Source of the DNA: Strigamia acuminata
Taxonomy: Eukaryota; Arthropoda; Chilopoda; Geophilomorpha; Linotaeniidae
Direction of reading: 5' to 3'
NCBI GenBank assembly: GCA_949358305.1
Contig: OX442314.1
Span: 50,538,581-50,602,580 of the forward strand
Length of the DNA: 64,000 nt
A model generated the notes under the pieces. The model did no database searches. It was not told where the DNA came from and saw only the letters and a program-made list of their open reading frames with translations. Within the stretch, counting starts at the first letter, position 1. Each line of letters starts with the position of its first letter. Below, one piece after another: positions 40,306-50,404 of this stretch. Made by a program: the position numbers and the translations under genes.

Positions 40306-41680
40306 GAAAACAAATCCATCAAAACTTTCACTGCTTTTTCAAACTCAGCGGATGTCACTGGTTTTTTCGTTGTAGCAGTAGGGCAATCTTTTTGCCAGTG
40401 TCCCAATTTCTTGCAAATGTTACAGGGATCGGTAGAAGGTGACTTCTTTTTCGTTGTTGCCGGTGAGGCAGAACGAGAACGAGCGTCTGAGCGGCGCTCA
40501 GGTGATGCTGCAGGTGATTTGGAGTTCTTTTCTTTATTCACCTTGTCAGTATTGAATGAAACTGATTTGGGTTTCATTCTTGGCTTCCATTTGCCAGCAA
40601 CCGGATTATTTTTGGCTAATAATGCAGCTGTTTTGGCCAATAAAGCCAACGTTTCATCTTCTTCTCCCTCTTCTTCAGCTTCTTCAGCGTCAGAGGTTGG
40701 ACTTTCAGCTCCAGCTACATTTGCACGTAACTTCGGAACAGAATGAGGATTGTTTACTTCTTTTTTAGAAGAATCTTTCTTCGACTTCTTCTCTTCCATA
40801 TCCTCTAGTGTATCTTCATAACTAGGGGGAAGCATCAATTGCAAACCATTGCAGGTTTCTTGATTTTTCTCAGCGAGTTTCTTCTCTCGCTGTATGAAAG
40901 CTGACCTTTCTGCGTCAGTTAAATATGCCTTATACTTTTCTTCAATGCGAAGTTGATTGACTTCCATGAATTCATTTAATTCTGAGAATTTCCCAGGGTC
41001 TGGTGCGTTAGACATCATCAGAATATTTTTGGAATATTCGTTGAGACCAGCACAAAACTGATCGTCGGCAGTTGCATCAGTTATTTCATGAGGCATTCTG
41101 CCAAGCAGATTCTCTGCCCTAAGCATGTACGAATGTAAGCTTTCGCCTTTTCGTTGCTTTAAGCTTCTCCAAAGCATTTTGATGTCTTTGCTCGATTCTC
41201 CAAATTTAAACATAAATTTTGTTACGAAGTCATCCCACTTCGTGAAGTTTCGGCGTCGAAACCATTCTTTGACGTCTCCAACTAGCATTTTTGGAACTAG
41301 ATGGTCTAAAGCACTTTCACAACCAAAGCTGTGAACTTTGCCTAATTCGAATACTTCTAGCAAGAAGTTTGACCCTGCTCGCCAGGATCCATTATAGGCA
41401 CGAGGGATTACTCGATCCCATCGAATAAATCTCTCATCCGTTGCTCTATGAGTCCACTTATCGGATGTGAACTCGCTGATTTTTTGCAAAATGACTTTAT
41501 CTCTTCTGTCCTTTTGCTGATTGCCGTTGTTCTGTCGTAGAAGTTGGTCAATCTCAGCTTTCGTATAAAAAGCTTGGTTCGGGCTTCTACCACGCGTTCT
41601 ATGACGCAAGCGCCCTCTCACACTTGGGTGTGAGGAGTCAGTATCAGTGGAGTGACGTAGGCCACTAGGGTGGTCAAACG
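40293..41680 (-). pseudogene. gag: Element 2 Gag, 5'-truncated
   Basis: The readable frame runs from a TGA at about 41680 with no ATG, so the N-terminus and start are lost. It contains a Retrotrans_gag region (FLLEVFELGK, EWFRRRNFTKWDDFV, EYSKNILMM), an acidic stretch, an SR-type stretch and a CCHC knuckle, CNICKKLGHWQKDC, about 30 codons before the end. Compared with element 1 it lacks the long low-complexity N-terminal half. It ends TAG at 40293-40295, right after a slippery heptamer. Confidence 0.85.
40299..40305 (-). promoter_or_regulatory. Element 2 -1 frameshift slippery site
   Basis: A-AAA-AAC in gag phase, two codons before the gag TAG (codon TTA lies between). The -1 frame is open from here into the pol linker. 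Same heptamer and same frame relation as element 1. Confidence 0.8.
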
Positions 41681-41690
41681 GTCACAAAGT

Positions 41691-42305
41691 GTGAAAAACT
41701 TACATAAAAAATTAGAAGTAAAAAAAAAACACGTGTGTCCACTTGTACTAGTAAAATTGGACTGGGGATCAGGTCTTTGACTAGACCGGAAGTAGGGGTG
41801 AAACCCTCCTCCTAGTATTTTTTCTTTGAAGTACTAGTTTATTTTAATTAAATTGGACAAGCCTTAAGTTAACAACATTTATTGCCAATGTGACTTATAA
41901 TTGCTATTGTGCATGAGTAAATCGGAGATACAATTGCAGGAAATTCGTTGCATACTTAGATCACTCAAATTCGAGTTTAATTAGATAATTACTACAAAAA
42001 AATGGCATACTGGTATCAATTTTTGGTGCTTGAGAATTGAAGTAACATAAATTATTTGGTTAGAATTGTATGAATTAAGTTGCATAACTCAATTTTGAGT
42101 GAAATTACAACGATTGCTGTAAAATATTGATGTGTACAAATAGATAATAAGCTTATTTAAAAACGTAAGTAAATATGTGCAGATTATGATATTTTTCTGA
42201 ACATTAAAACAATTTATTTGGTGTTTTTTTTGCCACACTATACTGACAGATCTTGTGATGAACTTAAATTATTGTCGTTTAATGTGAAAACCCAACTGAA
42301 TTATG
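41691..42305. other. AT-rich spacer between element 2 and channel gene
   Basis: No gene. No sequence resembling the element 2 LTR is present, which supports 5' truncation of that element. The stretch may include the 3' UTR of the DEG/ENaC gene, but no polyadenylation site was fixed. Confidence 0.5.
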
Positions 42306-42675
42306 TTATTGTTGGTGATGTTGAAAAATTATTTTTTGCACTTTTCTAGCAACACTCAATATTGACAGACCTAGCGATAAACTTAAAATATTTCCGATGT
42401 CGCATATGAACGAGATAATGTCATATTCAAGCCGGTCAATAAAAATTTGAATTTTGTTTGTTTCGAAAAAATGGAATATTGCGGTCATTAGAGGATCACC
42501 AGTACGTGTAAGTTGTGCCAAGCTGGAGTACTTAGATTCTTTGCAGGGAATGTGACATTGACATGCATCTTTAACATTTGTGTCAAGAAAAGCCTTTTTG
42601 TAGATAGAATCAGTCGTTTTCGCTGAATGAGAAGTGTTGCACATGGGATATTGCAGTTGGTCTATGTACGGTAAT
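42306..42675 (-). CDS. DEG/ENaC gene, last exon (second unit TM2)
   Basis: It begins after a strong acceptor (TTTCTCTCCCCAG) with one base completing a codon, then LPYIDQLQYPMCN. It carries the Cys-rich end of the DEG/ENaC ectodomain (C-x-C-x3-C), a short helix, then TM2 with SLSLGLSILS, the G-x-S pore motif of the family, a short basic tail and TAA at 42306. DEG/ENaC subunits are trimeric, mostly sodium-selective channels of the plasma membrane. The same exon boundary phase is used by the fused exon at 45882. Confidence 0.8.
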
Positions 42676-42825
42676 CTGGGGAGAGAAAAATTTTGTTAGC
42701 TATGATCTAGTGGTTTGTCGTTTTACAAATCTGTCTTTGGTATTCAAAGTGAAATGTGTGTGCTCTGTTAAACACTATTAAATTGATCTGCAAGTTTCAG
42801 TCTAAAACAATAGGACTCGATTTAA

Positions 42826-43672
42826 TAACCCCCTATCTTTGACTCATTTTCCACCCAAAAACGACTTAAAATCTCCCAACTCAAAAAACTCTCAAGAAAA
42901 CTATGTATAGTTATCTTCTAATGTTTATTTCTCCGAATAAAAGTTTCACATCCCAACATATTTACCCTAATTATTGCCAAATGTACCCCAATTTTTATTT
43001 TTATTTTTATTGTAAACATAATGTTCTCATAGCTTTTAATGATGTTTCTGACCGGTGTGTACAGTTTTTGCCTTTGGTGGTATGACAACAATATCTTGCA
43101 AATGTACTACATCTGTGCAAACACTGGGCATTTGCGTGTTCCATGGTTGAATTGAATATTTCTTGTTCGAATCGAACTTCTTGGTTGTTCACAACTTCCA
43201 TATATGTTTTTACTGGTTGTATGTCTACGTCCGCGTGTATCGCCGTCGCATTATCACTCGTTTGTTTATCTTTTCGTTGGTGACATATTGGCGGCTAAAA
43301 TACACAATGTTCAACAGGATGCCCAAGTCATATCTATTCAAGAAATCATTTGTGGCAAAGACAAGATTAAAAACGATGACTGGTACTTGCACATGCTCCG
43401 TGTTTGCAAAGATGTATTGTACATTCGCAAGATATGATTGTCTTACCACCAGAGGCAAAAACTGTACCATCGGTCGGAAACATCATCGAGGATGTCCATC
43501 GAATGCTAAGTGAGCGTTGTGTTCACAAGTAAACTAAAAATAAGAATTGGTGTACTTTGGCAATAATTGGGGGAAAATGTTGAGGTGTAAAACTTTTTAT
43601 TTGGGAGAATAAATAGGAGAGAACAATATTTTTAGTTGGAGGTAAAATGAGTCAAAGATGGGGGTTTTGTTG
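42826..43672. repeat. Foldback element in channel-gene intron
   Basis: AACCCCCTATCTTTGACTCA at the left is inverted at the right (TGAGTCAAAGATGGGGGTTT). Inner segments 43045-43140 and 43395-43495 are also inverse copies, with matching GGCAAAAACTGTAC words. The Cys-rich ORFs on both strands (43007-43201 minus, 43163-43513 plus) are the two arms of this palindrome, not channel exons. Confidence 0.75.
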
Positions 43673-44140
43673 CCAAAACAATAACTAGAAATTGTGTGAA
43701 AGAAATGAATAAATATTTTTTCTTATGTTTGGTTTTGGAACTTTGATATTTTCATGACTGGGTGCATACTACTGTATGCCAATACAAACATACCGGCATG
43801 TTAATTTTTCATTCAGTTTTTTGCGGTAACATTGCTTTTTGCACTGATAGAAATCGTTTGGTGGCATACATTTTCGTATTGGTGTATTTATGCGGTCAAA
43901 CTATTAATAAATTAAAAAAAAAAATTTCAGTTTATATTTTTGTAATAATTACACAGTGACCAGTATTCAATCAATCAATCTTAGTTCAGACAACAAAGCT
44001 CTTACTACTCTGACTGGACTTTGTGGAGTGTGGACTGGGTACATTTTTTGGGGCCTAGGCTATCCCATATTTATGCCAACCCAAATTTTCGATAAAAAAA
44101 ATTTCTCTCGACCTAACAACTTATGTTTTACAACAGGGCC

Positions 44141-44220
44141 GTGCCGACCTATGAGGCGAAGAGGTGGCCGCCAGGTGGCCGTGCCGACCTATGAGGCGAA
44201 GAGGTGGCCGCCAGGTGGCC
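44141..44220 (+). repeat. Perfect 40-bp tandem duplication
   Basis: GTGCCGACCTATGAGGCGAA and the following 20 bases are repeated exactly twice, GC-rich in an AT-rich intron. Probably a recent duplication. Confidence 0.95.
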
Positions 44221-44470
44221 ATGCCTTGGTAAGTAGGTCAGCACTAGGCCGATGGGAGAAAGGATAATCTTGGAGTTAACAAGAGAATAGTTTTGTAGAA
44301 ATCAGTGACGTTTTTTACTAGAGTAACTAATGCACCTCTAGAAAAACGTAACTACGGTAGTGAGATTGTTTATGTCTAGCAAAATATTGTCCACTGAAAG
44401 GTAGGGTTTTGCTTTTCCACTTTTAGATAATGAACCATTAAAGATAGATGACGTGTTCAAGTTTTCTAAC

Positions 44471-44575
44471 CTTTATCATGCGATACCCAATACCTACAGA
44501 GACGCCAGCTTCGAATGGTAATAATCCATTTGAAGTCAAATCCAAATCTTGGTCTTCTCTTGTTGTTATGAAAAA
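44471..44575 (-). CDS. DEG/ENaC unit 2 ectodomain exon
   Basis: Exactly 35 codons between TAAG acceptor and GTTAGA donor, phase 0 at both ends. The peptide starts FFITTREDQD and contains LPFEAGVSVGIGYRMIK, which aligns with FCPPGIHLVNILTTITK of unit 1 (47564-47450), the palm/finger strand before the Cys-rich end. Spliced to 44641-44726 through a 65-base intron. Confidence 0.65.
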
Positions 44576-44640
44576 CTTAGTGATACATGACAATCAATTA
44601 ACATGTGAAATTAATTGTCTAATTGATGTGCTTTATTTAC

Positions 44641-44726
44641 CTCATAGTATTGGTCACATAACATCGATGTAGGAACCTCGTAAAATTTCAGAAGCATTGT
44701 GGCTTGGCCGCTGTACTGAGTTTCAT
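44641..44726 (-). CDS. DEG/ENaC unit 2 ectodomain exon
   Basis: Acceptor TTTTTGTCTAG, donor GAG|GTAAAT. Two bases complete a codon, then 28 codons (ETQYSGQATM ... SMLCDQYYE), ending phase 0 to match the next exon. Family membership is inferred from position and phase rather than from a strong motif. Confidence 0.5.
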
Positions 44727-44755
44727 CTAGACAAAAAGAGGAGTTGTGATTAAAT

Positions 44756-44836
44756 TGTTATTCACTCATCATTGAAAAATGTCGAAAGCATTTTGTCTAC
44801 AATTTTCAATACAATGAATTATTTGTATTGAGGTAT
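44756..44836 (-). CDS. Candidate DEG/ENaC unit 2 exon
   Basis: After a good acceptor (CACCTTCCCATCGAGTGTCACAG) one frame reads IGSKLIITSDTSIQ, then CIENC and FDIFQ, then TGA. The C-x3-C fits the ectodomain. No GT donor is present at the end in the needed phase, so either the exon is dead or the splice site is non-standard. Approximate coordinates. Confidence 0.35.
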
Positions 44837-45035
44837 CGCTTGTAATAATAAGTTTGCTTCCAATACTGTGACACTCGATGGGAAGGTGGATAATAAAATA
44901 AGTAATTATGGCAATCATTTACTGCAGCATGAAATTAATGACACACCTATTAAGTAATGTGTACATTTTCCTCTTGGGGTATTTATTTCAACGTCTGAAA
45001 ACGGTACCTGCCAAAAGGTAACATTCATAAGATGA

Positions 45036-45882
45036 CTATCTGATAAGTTGCATAATCCTATTTACGAAATTATGAAATATCATAGCTTCTGAAGAGGACG
45101 ATTGCTCCCATAGTTCTTCTATTGTGAGGTTTTCTCCTTTAAGATCTAGTAGACTCAACATGTGAATGGGACAATCACTCTGAGTCAGATTATTTTCATC
45201 AGCATACATCTTCTCTAATTCAATGGTCGTCAGATTTGTTATTACACAAGCTGTTATGATAGGAAAGGTGACATTTGCTTCGTCCGCGACCGCAATGTTT
45301 ACTCTTATGGGATATGCCATGTAAGTCATCAATTTGAAACAGATCATGACCAGAAACAGAGAGGTGCAGCCGAGATAAACAACCTTTTCCAATATATTTT
45401 GAATAATGCTGCAAGGAATTGGCTCTTTTTCTTTCAGTAGGGATGAGAAATGGCTTTTTGTTTTGTGCAGATAATGCCATACTTTGAGGCGAATTCTACT
45501 ACTGTTCCGTGACGTTGCATTACGTTTTCGATAATTGATGATTAATGTGATCAAATCCAAAACTGAAAGTATCGACATTCCGAGGTAAAGGCCAATGTTT
45601 CCGGCTGTATCAATGAGTAGATTGACAAATCCATAAGCAAATCTTTCTTTGATGACTTCAATAACAGTTGATGCTGCTTCGTTTTCGCGTTCTGTCAACG
45701 GGGCATCTGTTGTAGTAGATGTGGAGAATTTTATCTCTTCTATTTGAGTGCACATTCGGTTGCACAAGCACTTTAATTCTGAGTTCATTTTCCTTAGTTT
45801 ATTAAGAATGCTAGTGTACACCTTAAGTGTACCAATGGAAGCATTGCAAGTGTCGCCTGTGTTTGCACTCATGAATGGAAAT
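45036..45882 (-). CDS. DEG/ENaC fused exon: TM2 of unit 1 plus TM1 of unit 2
   Basis: Acceptor TTGTTTATTCAG, then an open frame of more than 280 codons. Counting from the Met at 45872: a Cys-rich ectodomain end (C-L-C-x3-C, 35-41), TM2 at about 85-113 with LYLGMSILS (the pore G-x-S motif), a basic cytosolic linker of about 50 residues, a second membrane segment at about 164-181 (YLGCTSLFLVMICFKL), then YPIRVNIAV and VTFPIITAC, the hallmark start of a DEG/ENaC ectodomain. So two subunits are joined head-to-tail in one exon without stop. The exon probably ends at a donor (for example GTAAAT near 45063) before the stop at 45036. Confidence 0.8.
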
Positions 45883-46300
45883 CTGAATAAACAATACAGT
45901 AATATTTAATTACATCAGTATTGTGTTTGTTCTCAAATTCATTTTAAATTGTTATTCCTGTGTGTAAAGTGATCTCTCACCTGCAAGGTTGTTGACTGTA
46001 AAAATCTTGAAGGCATTTCTTGTGACATTTGATAAAATCCTTTTTGTTAATGCATGGATTAGATGATGTATTTAGAAATATAAACTATAATTACACACAC
46101 AAAAAAATAATCAAGATTTGCATTGTACCCTATATACTGTACCATGAACTAAGGATTGCATGGACACGTATTCATGTGTTATTTGCTTTTGATTTGTGGT
46201 TTTGTGTGCTGATTGTGATTGGATGACCGCAATCACTTGTCATGCCTTTCTTGCTAACTAAGGATGTTTGTTACTTGTATCCCAGAATACAGTGTGACTA

Positions 46301-47062
46301 TACAGGGTGAACAGAAAGTCTGGTTCCCTACTAAATATTTCTGAAAGTGCTGATAATTTCATCTAATTCAATGATGGCAAAGTATTAAAGTTGGGTGGGG
46401 CAATCTTTTGGTGACCTGAAATTTGACCTTGGGATGTTCCTTCAAGGTCATTTGAAAATTATCTCAGAAACCGTTAGAGATAGACAGAAATTTCCAATTG
46501 TAAACTTGTAGAGCAACATTTGTTTAATCTAAAAATGACTGTTTCTCAAATCTTTTGTTCTAAAAATTTTTAAGAAAATCGCAATTGAAAAAGTAGACAC
46601 AAGACAAAGGATAACATGACCAAAATTGAACAAGTGCCAAAAACGTGCTGATTAGATGTAACATGACCCAAAAAATCGATTTCCCTGGTTGGAATTTGCG
46701 TATCTGGCACCGTTGCAAAGATATGGGTAGAAAACTGAATTTTTTTTATGACTTTTTCTTTTCAAAACTACTTTTTCAATTGGAATTTTCTTAAAAATTT
46801 TTAGAACAAAAGCTTTGAGAATTAGTCATTTTTAAACTAAACAAATGTTGCTCTGCAAGGTTACAATTGGAAATTTTTGTCTATCTCTAACGGTTTCCGA
46901 GATAATTTTCAAATGACCTTGAAGGAACATCCCAAGGTCAAATTTCAGGTCACCAAAAGATTGCCCCACCCAACTTTAATACTTTGCCATCATTGAATTA
47001 GATGCATTGTCAGCACTTTCAGAAATACTTAGTAGGGAACCAGACTTTTTGTTCACTTTGTA
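46301..47062. repeat. Long-arm foldback element (TACAGGGTGAACAG...)
   Basis: About 300-base arms are inverted copies: the left begins TACAGGGTGAACAGAAAGTC, the right ends GACTTTTTGTTCACTTTGTA. The arms differ by a few percent. Both ends abut TA (46299-46300 and 47063-47064). No coding. Inserted in an intron of the channel gene. Its end resembles those at 7058 and 49081. Confidence 0.85.
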
Positions 47063-47449
47063 TATTATGTTGCGCCAATGGTGGCAAAACACTCTGAACA
47101 TGTTATCCTTAGTTCATGACGGTACGGTACTCTGTAGCCCGGACATAGGATGGGTCCCAGGAAGTTGTCTGGATGGGAGAGGACCCTAAATCAATTTTTT
47201 TTCCAGCATTTTGACAATTTGTTCTAAATTTTTACCTTTTTTGGTTGTTTCTTTTAACAAATATACTGAACTCATAAAATGTATGTAATGTAACACCTTG
47301 TGGAAGATGGTAGGGGAATTAATCAAATGGTGATGATAAATACCTCTTTTAAACTAAATTTATTTTTTATTACTTCATTTGAACTCACACTGGCTGCTAC
47401 ATCAGATCTACCTGGAATAGGGCTTGACACCTATAGTTTTAATAAATTT

Positions 47450-47564
47450 TAATGTTTGAAAGTTGCTTTTGTTATTGTAGTCAATATATTTACTAAATGT
47501 ATGCCTGGGGGACAGAATTCTGGTCGATTGAACCACATTTTCAATTTGCCGTATAAATTTTGGC
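47450..47564 (-). CDS. DEG/ENaC unit 1 ectodomain exon
   Basis: Acceptor AATATTACAG at 47565-47566; the first two bases complete a Gly codon from the previous exon, then QNLYGKLKMWFNRPEF, CPPGIHLVNI and TTITK. Continues the frame of 47641-47716 across a 76-base intron. The 3' end is not fixed: a stop follows after ATFKH, and a usable donor may be the GTAAAT inside HLVNI. Confidence 0.5.
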
Positions 47565-47640
47565 CTGTAATATTTTCTAGAAAACACCAAATGACTCTGT
47601 GGTAGGAGTTTATTGCAGTTAATGGTTGATCATAACTTAC

Positions 47641-47716
47641 CAACAGTTATCACAGCGCAGGTTCCATATGTGGACAACTCTTTGACTATTTGAATATTTG
47701 GCTTCTCCGTAGATTT
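47641..47716 (-). CDS. DEG/ENaC unit 1 ectodomain exon
   Basis: 76 bases between TTTTTACAG acceptor and G|GTAAGT donor. Reads KSTEKPNIQIVKELSTYGTCAVITV. The YGTC stretch fits the conserved 'G-x-C' segment of DEG/ENaC ectodomains. A 61-base intron precedes it. Confidence 0.65.
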
Positions 47717-47777
47717 CTGTAAAAAGTCTGGTTGTGTTTTACATTTGAGTTGGCAAAAGAAATCGAGATTTCCTTAC

Positions 47778-47835
47778 CGAAATAAATTCCGTTTTGTTTA
47801 ATACAGGTTGATCAATATCCCATAATGCAGATATG
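47778..47835 (-). CDS. DEG/ENaC unit 1 small exon
   Basis: Reads NENVNISALWDIDQPVLNK, TEFIS and then a GTAAGG donor. The upstream side runs into a long A-run on the sense strand (T-run at 47861-47880), so the acceptor is unclear; a poly-A insertion may have damaged it. Confidence 0.45.
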
Positions 47836-47896
47836 TTGACATTCTCATTTTTAAATAATTTTTTTTTTTTTTTTTTTTTTAAATTTTTAAATATTT

Positions 47897-48298
47897 TTAA
47901 TCCTCAAGAATATCTCTACACTGGGGCACAGTTTTTGGTGTTGAGTGTAGAAAATTTTTCCACGCATGTCGTGTGTATGTGTTTTCTTGCATGCACACTT
48001 TCAGAGCTGGGAATGACATCTCGGTTGCGTCTCTCGTATACGCGTCAGTAGCGATGGGGTTTGAAAAGAAATATTTGATTTTCTGCCCAGTTTGATAGCA
48101 GCAGAGTGCGAGGCAGCTCATTAGAAGTAAACTCCAAAGAAATTTGATTTTAGTGCTTTTCATGGGATCAATTAACGTTTGTAATTCGGGAAATGACTTA
48201 TCAAACATCCAAAGTCGTGGCATTTGTTGTTGTACAATTTTACGAATTTTATACTTTACTGCAGCTGCAACTGCATTTCTTCTCATTACAATCCTCAT
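47897..48298 (-). CDS. DEG/ENaC gene, first exon (unit 1 TM1)
   Basis: ATG at 48298 in AAAATG context. A basic N-terminus of about 50 residues, TM1 at about 53-69 (FLWSLLLMSCLALCCYQ), then DATEMSFPALKVC, the family's first ectodomain strand (compare VTFPIITAC in unit 2). The frame stops after QCRDILED at 47897, so the exon must end at a donor before that; the exact site is not clear. Probably the start of the whole gene. Confidence 0.7.
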   Translation of the reverse strand: MRIVMRRNAVAAAVKYKIRKIVQQQMPRLWMFDKSFPELQTLIDPMKSTKIKFLWSLLLMSCLALCCYQTGQKIKYFFSNPIATDAYTRDATEMSFPALKVCMQENTYTRHAWKNFLHSTPKTVPQCRDILED

Positions 48299-48420
48299 TT
48301 TGCAAACACAAGAAGTATGAATTTTCCGTTTTAAAAAGGTTGAAAACTTGCTGGTGTTCTAGTTTACTCGGGGGTTTGCATGCGGCAGTGTGTTTCTATT
48401 TCTTTTGTATGGAAGTTTGA

Positions 48421-49080
48421 AATTTGGGATGTACTACACGTCAGGTATGAGGTGTCTAATTCTCCCTTTTCACCAAAACTAAATGTCAGGTGTCAGGCGT
48501 TGGGTGCCAGGTGTCAGTCCCCTGACTATTCCGGCTGACACCTGACAGTTAGTCAGTTGTCAGGTGTCAGGTGTCTGTAGTCGATTGACTTTTAGCGTGT
48601 AAAAATTGATTCTTTTGCCCGTAAAAATTGCCATTTGTCAAAATAGAAAATATTATTATTTTTCCATTTTAATTTTTATGTGTTGACTTCTTAGAGAGAA
48701 CGATTTTTGGGAGCAAACTGAATCCGTGTTTTGAGCTAGTAAAATGGTTTACAATTCTTATTTTCTGTTAAAAAAAAGAAATTGCCAAAAAATTTTATTT
48801 TCAGTTGGTATTTGGTAGAACAATGCTTGTTGGGATGAGAAAAGGCAGATTTTAGATTACTGACGTACACGACTAATCACTTGTGTTATGGACTTACAAA
48901 GTAATGAGAAGGTGGGAACTGAGTGGTGCAGGAATATCAGGGAGTTGAGTCGTGGACATCAGTGAGAGCAGTCATGCTCTTCGAAACGAAACAAATTTTG
49001 ATACGTGCAATACAAATTACCTAAACGTCCGAAAACTCCTTATGCTTTAAGGGAGGCTTGACTGCAATGTACGAACACCA
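48421..49080. other. Upstream of channel gene; TGTCAGG minisatellite
   Basis: Bases 48485-48585 consist of imperfect repeats of CAGGTGTCAGG(C/T)G, in both orientations. The rest is AT-rich. A promoter for the minus-strand channel gene would lie here, but I see no clear core elements. Confidence 0.5.
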
Positions 49081-49626
49081 TACAGGGTGGTTCAGAAAGT
49101 CTGGTTCACAGTAAATAATTCCCAAACTGTTCTAGATGTTGATTCAGCAAAATGTTTGTAAGGGTAGTATGTCGGGGGAAATCCAATTATGACATCTAAT
49201 TTGACCTCTGAGGTCATCTTCAAGGTCATCCATATTGTAACTCGAGAACCGTGACAGTTAGAGCAAAAAAGTGAATTAGAAAGTTGTAGAGCATCAGACA
49301 ATTAGTCTAGAACTGTTCTTTAAAAAATTATCTCTTACTGAAACATTTTGAGAAAAAAGGTTTGAAACATCAGTCTACTCAGCTTTGTAATTGTAACCTA
49401 AAACTATCATGTTGAAATGTATTTCCAAAATAAATTATTTCTTTTCTTTTGTGTTTCCTCTCTTCCACTTACAAGTATGACCGAATAAAGTGTCCTAATT
49501 GAGGATTAGCTTGGTTAACTCAATAGTTTTAGGTTACAAAGCTGAGTTACAATGCTGAGTAGACTAATGTTTCAGACCTTTTTTCTCAAAACTTTTCAGT
49601 AAGAAATAATTTTGTTAAGAACAGTG
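49081..49626. repeat. Foldback element, partial
   Basis: Begins TACAGGGTGGTTCAGAAAGT, like the element at 46301. Inner arms 49315-49415 and 49505-49620 are inverted copies (CAGTCTACTCAGCTTTGTAA against its inverse). The right terminal repeat is missing, so the element is truncated or degenerate. Confidence 0.7.
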
Positions 49627-50400
49627 ATATCATTTATCAAATACCTACACTACTTTCTCCTTTCTGGGAGAGTGGAGGCTGCTCCCAACTCCCTCAGTGC
49701 ATTGATACTTTGTCAATGGGCAAGTGAGGATGCAAAAACTAGTAACCGACCCGTCGACAGTGCCATGAAAGGTCTATCCATCGATTGGTTACCAAGTGAT
49801 AATGGCTTGGAAGTTACACAATTATCGTATGATAATAGCTTGAAGCAGCCGAAACAGAATGGGGATAATGGCGGCTGCGAAACATAACGCGCCCAAAACT
49901 AACAGGGTTTTTGTTCGGTTCTTCCAATTAAATCCAGCACAGATTCCCGTATGAAACGAAATTCAATACAAGCAATACAAATTACAAATCCACCATAAAC
50001 GCACGAGACCATTCTCTTGATGTATAATGATTCAAGTTACCGATATCGCAAAAATAGAACGGGTTAAACACATGGAGTCCATTTTTTATAAAACGAATTA
50101 TTGATGGAAATTTTTTGTTTAAGTGAGATTCAATACAGAGTTTGGGTTTTATTTTCTTTTTTGTTTACTTCACTGTCAATCGACTTAACGACGGCAACAA
50201 GAAATGATAACTTATCATAATGTTTGGTTTAATTATACAACACATGTCAACGTGTTAGTAGTTATTTATTAGCAGCGAAATTTGGTTACCACAGTGTGTC
50301 AGTAATTGTTTCTTTTTTTTTCGTAGTTCTACGGCTAGGAGGACAATCCAACATCAGTTTAGATTTAAATACAATGAAGTGACCATTAAGGTCAAATTCA
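49627..50400. other. Non-coding
   Basis: A 91-aa plus ORF (49612-49887) shows no recognisable motif and starts inside the foldback element. I see no other gene. AGAT at 50401-50404 is the left duplicate of the solo LTR that follows. Confidence 0.45.
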
Positions 50401-50404
50401 AGAT

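Larger units (their letters stand above)
25720..41690 (-). mobile_element. Element 2: decayed 5'-truncated gypsy relative of element 1
   Basis: Minus-strand order: truncated gag, pol (split by a 6.36-kb insertion), third ORF, polypurine tract, 3' LTR. It has the same layout as element 1 but clearly diverged proteins, so it is another family of the lineage. It is dead: no gag ATG or 5' LTR, an in-frame TAG upstream of protease, an altered MPFGL block, a frameshift around 32190-32215, another near 30415, and the insertion. The right boundary (about 41690) is approximate, because the last in-frame gag codons end there at a stop. Confidence 0.85.
42306..48298 (-). other. Concatenated DEG/ENaC channel locus (gene span)
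   Basis: Exons on the minus strand, in order: TM1 exon (48298-47897), small ectodomain exons (47835-47778, 47716-47641, 47564-about 47450), a fused exon with TM2 of unit 1 and TM1 of unit 2 (45882-45036), ectodomain exons of unit 2 (about 44836-44756, 44726-44641, 44575-44471) and the TM2 exon (42675-42306). Introns of about 61, 65 and 76 bases occur. Foldback repeats sit in the larger introns. Gaps remain: not every splice junction could be joined in phase, and one exon candidate lacks a clean donor, so a partly decayed gene is possible. Confidence 0.65.

Noticed and set aside
43007-43513. Cys-rich ORFs (C-x3-C, KGKNCT) as channel exons
   Set aside because: The plus- and minus-strand ORFs are the two arms of the same foldback palindrome, in an intron.
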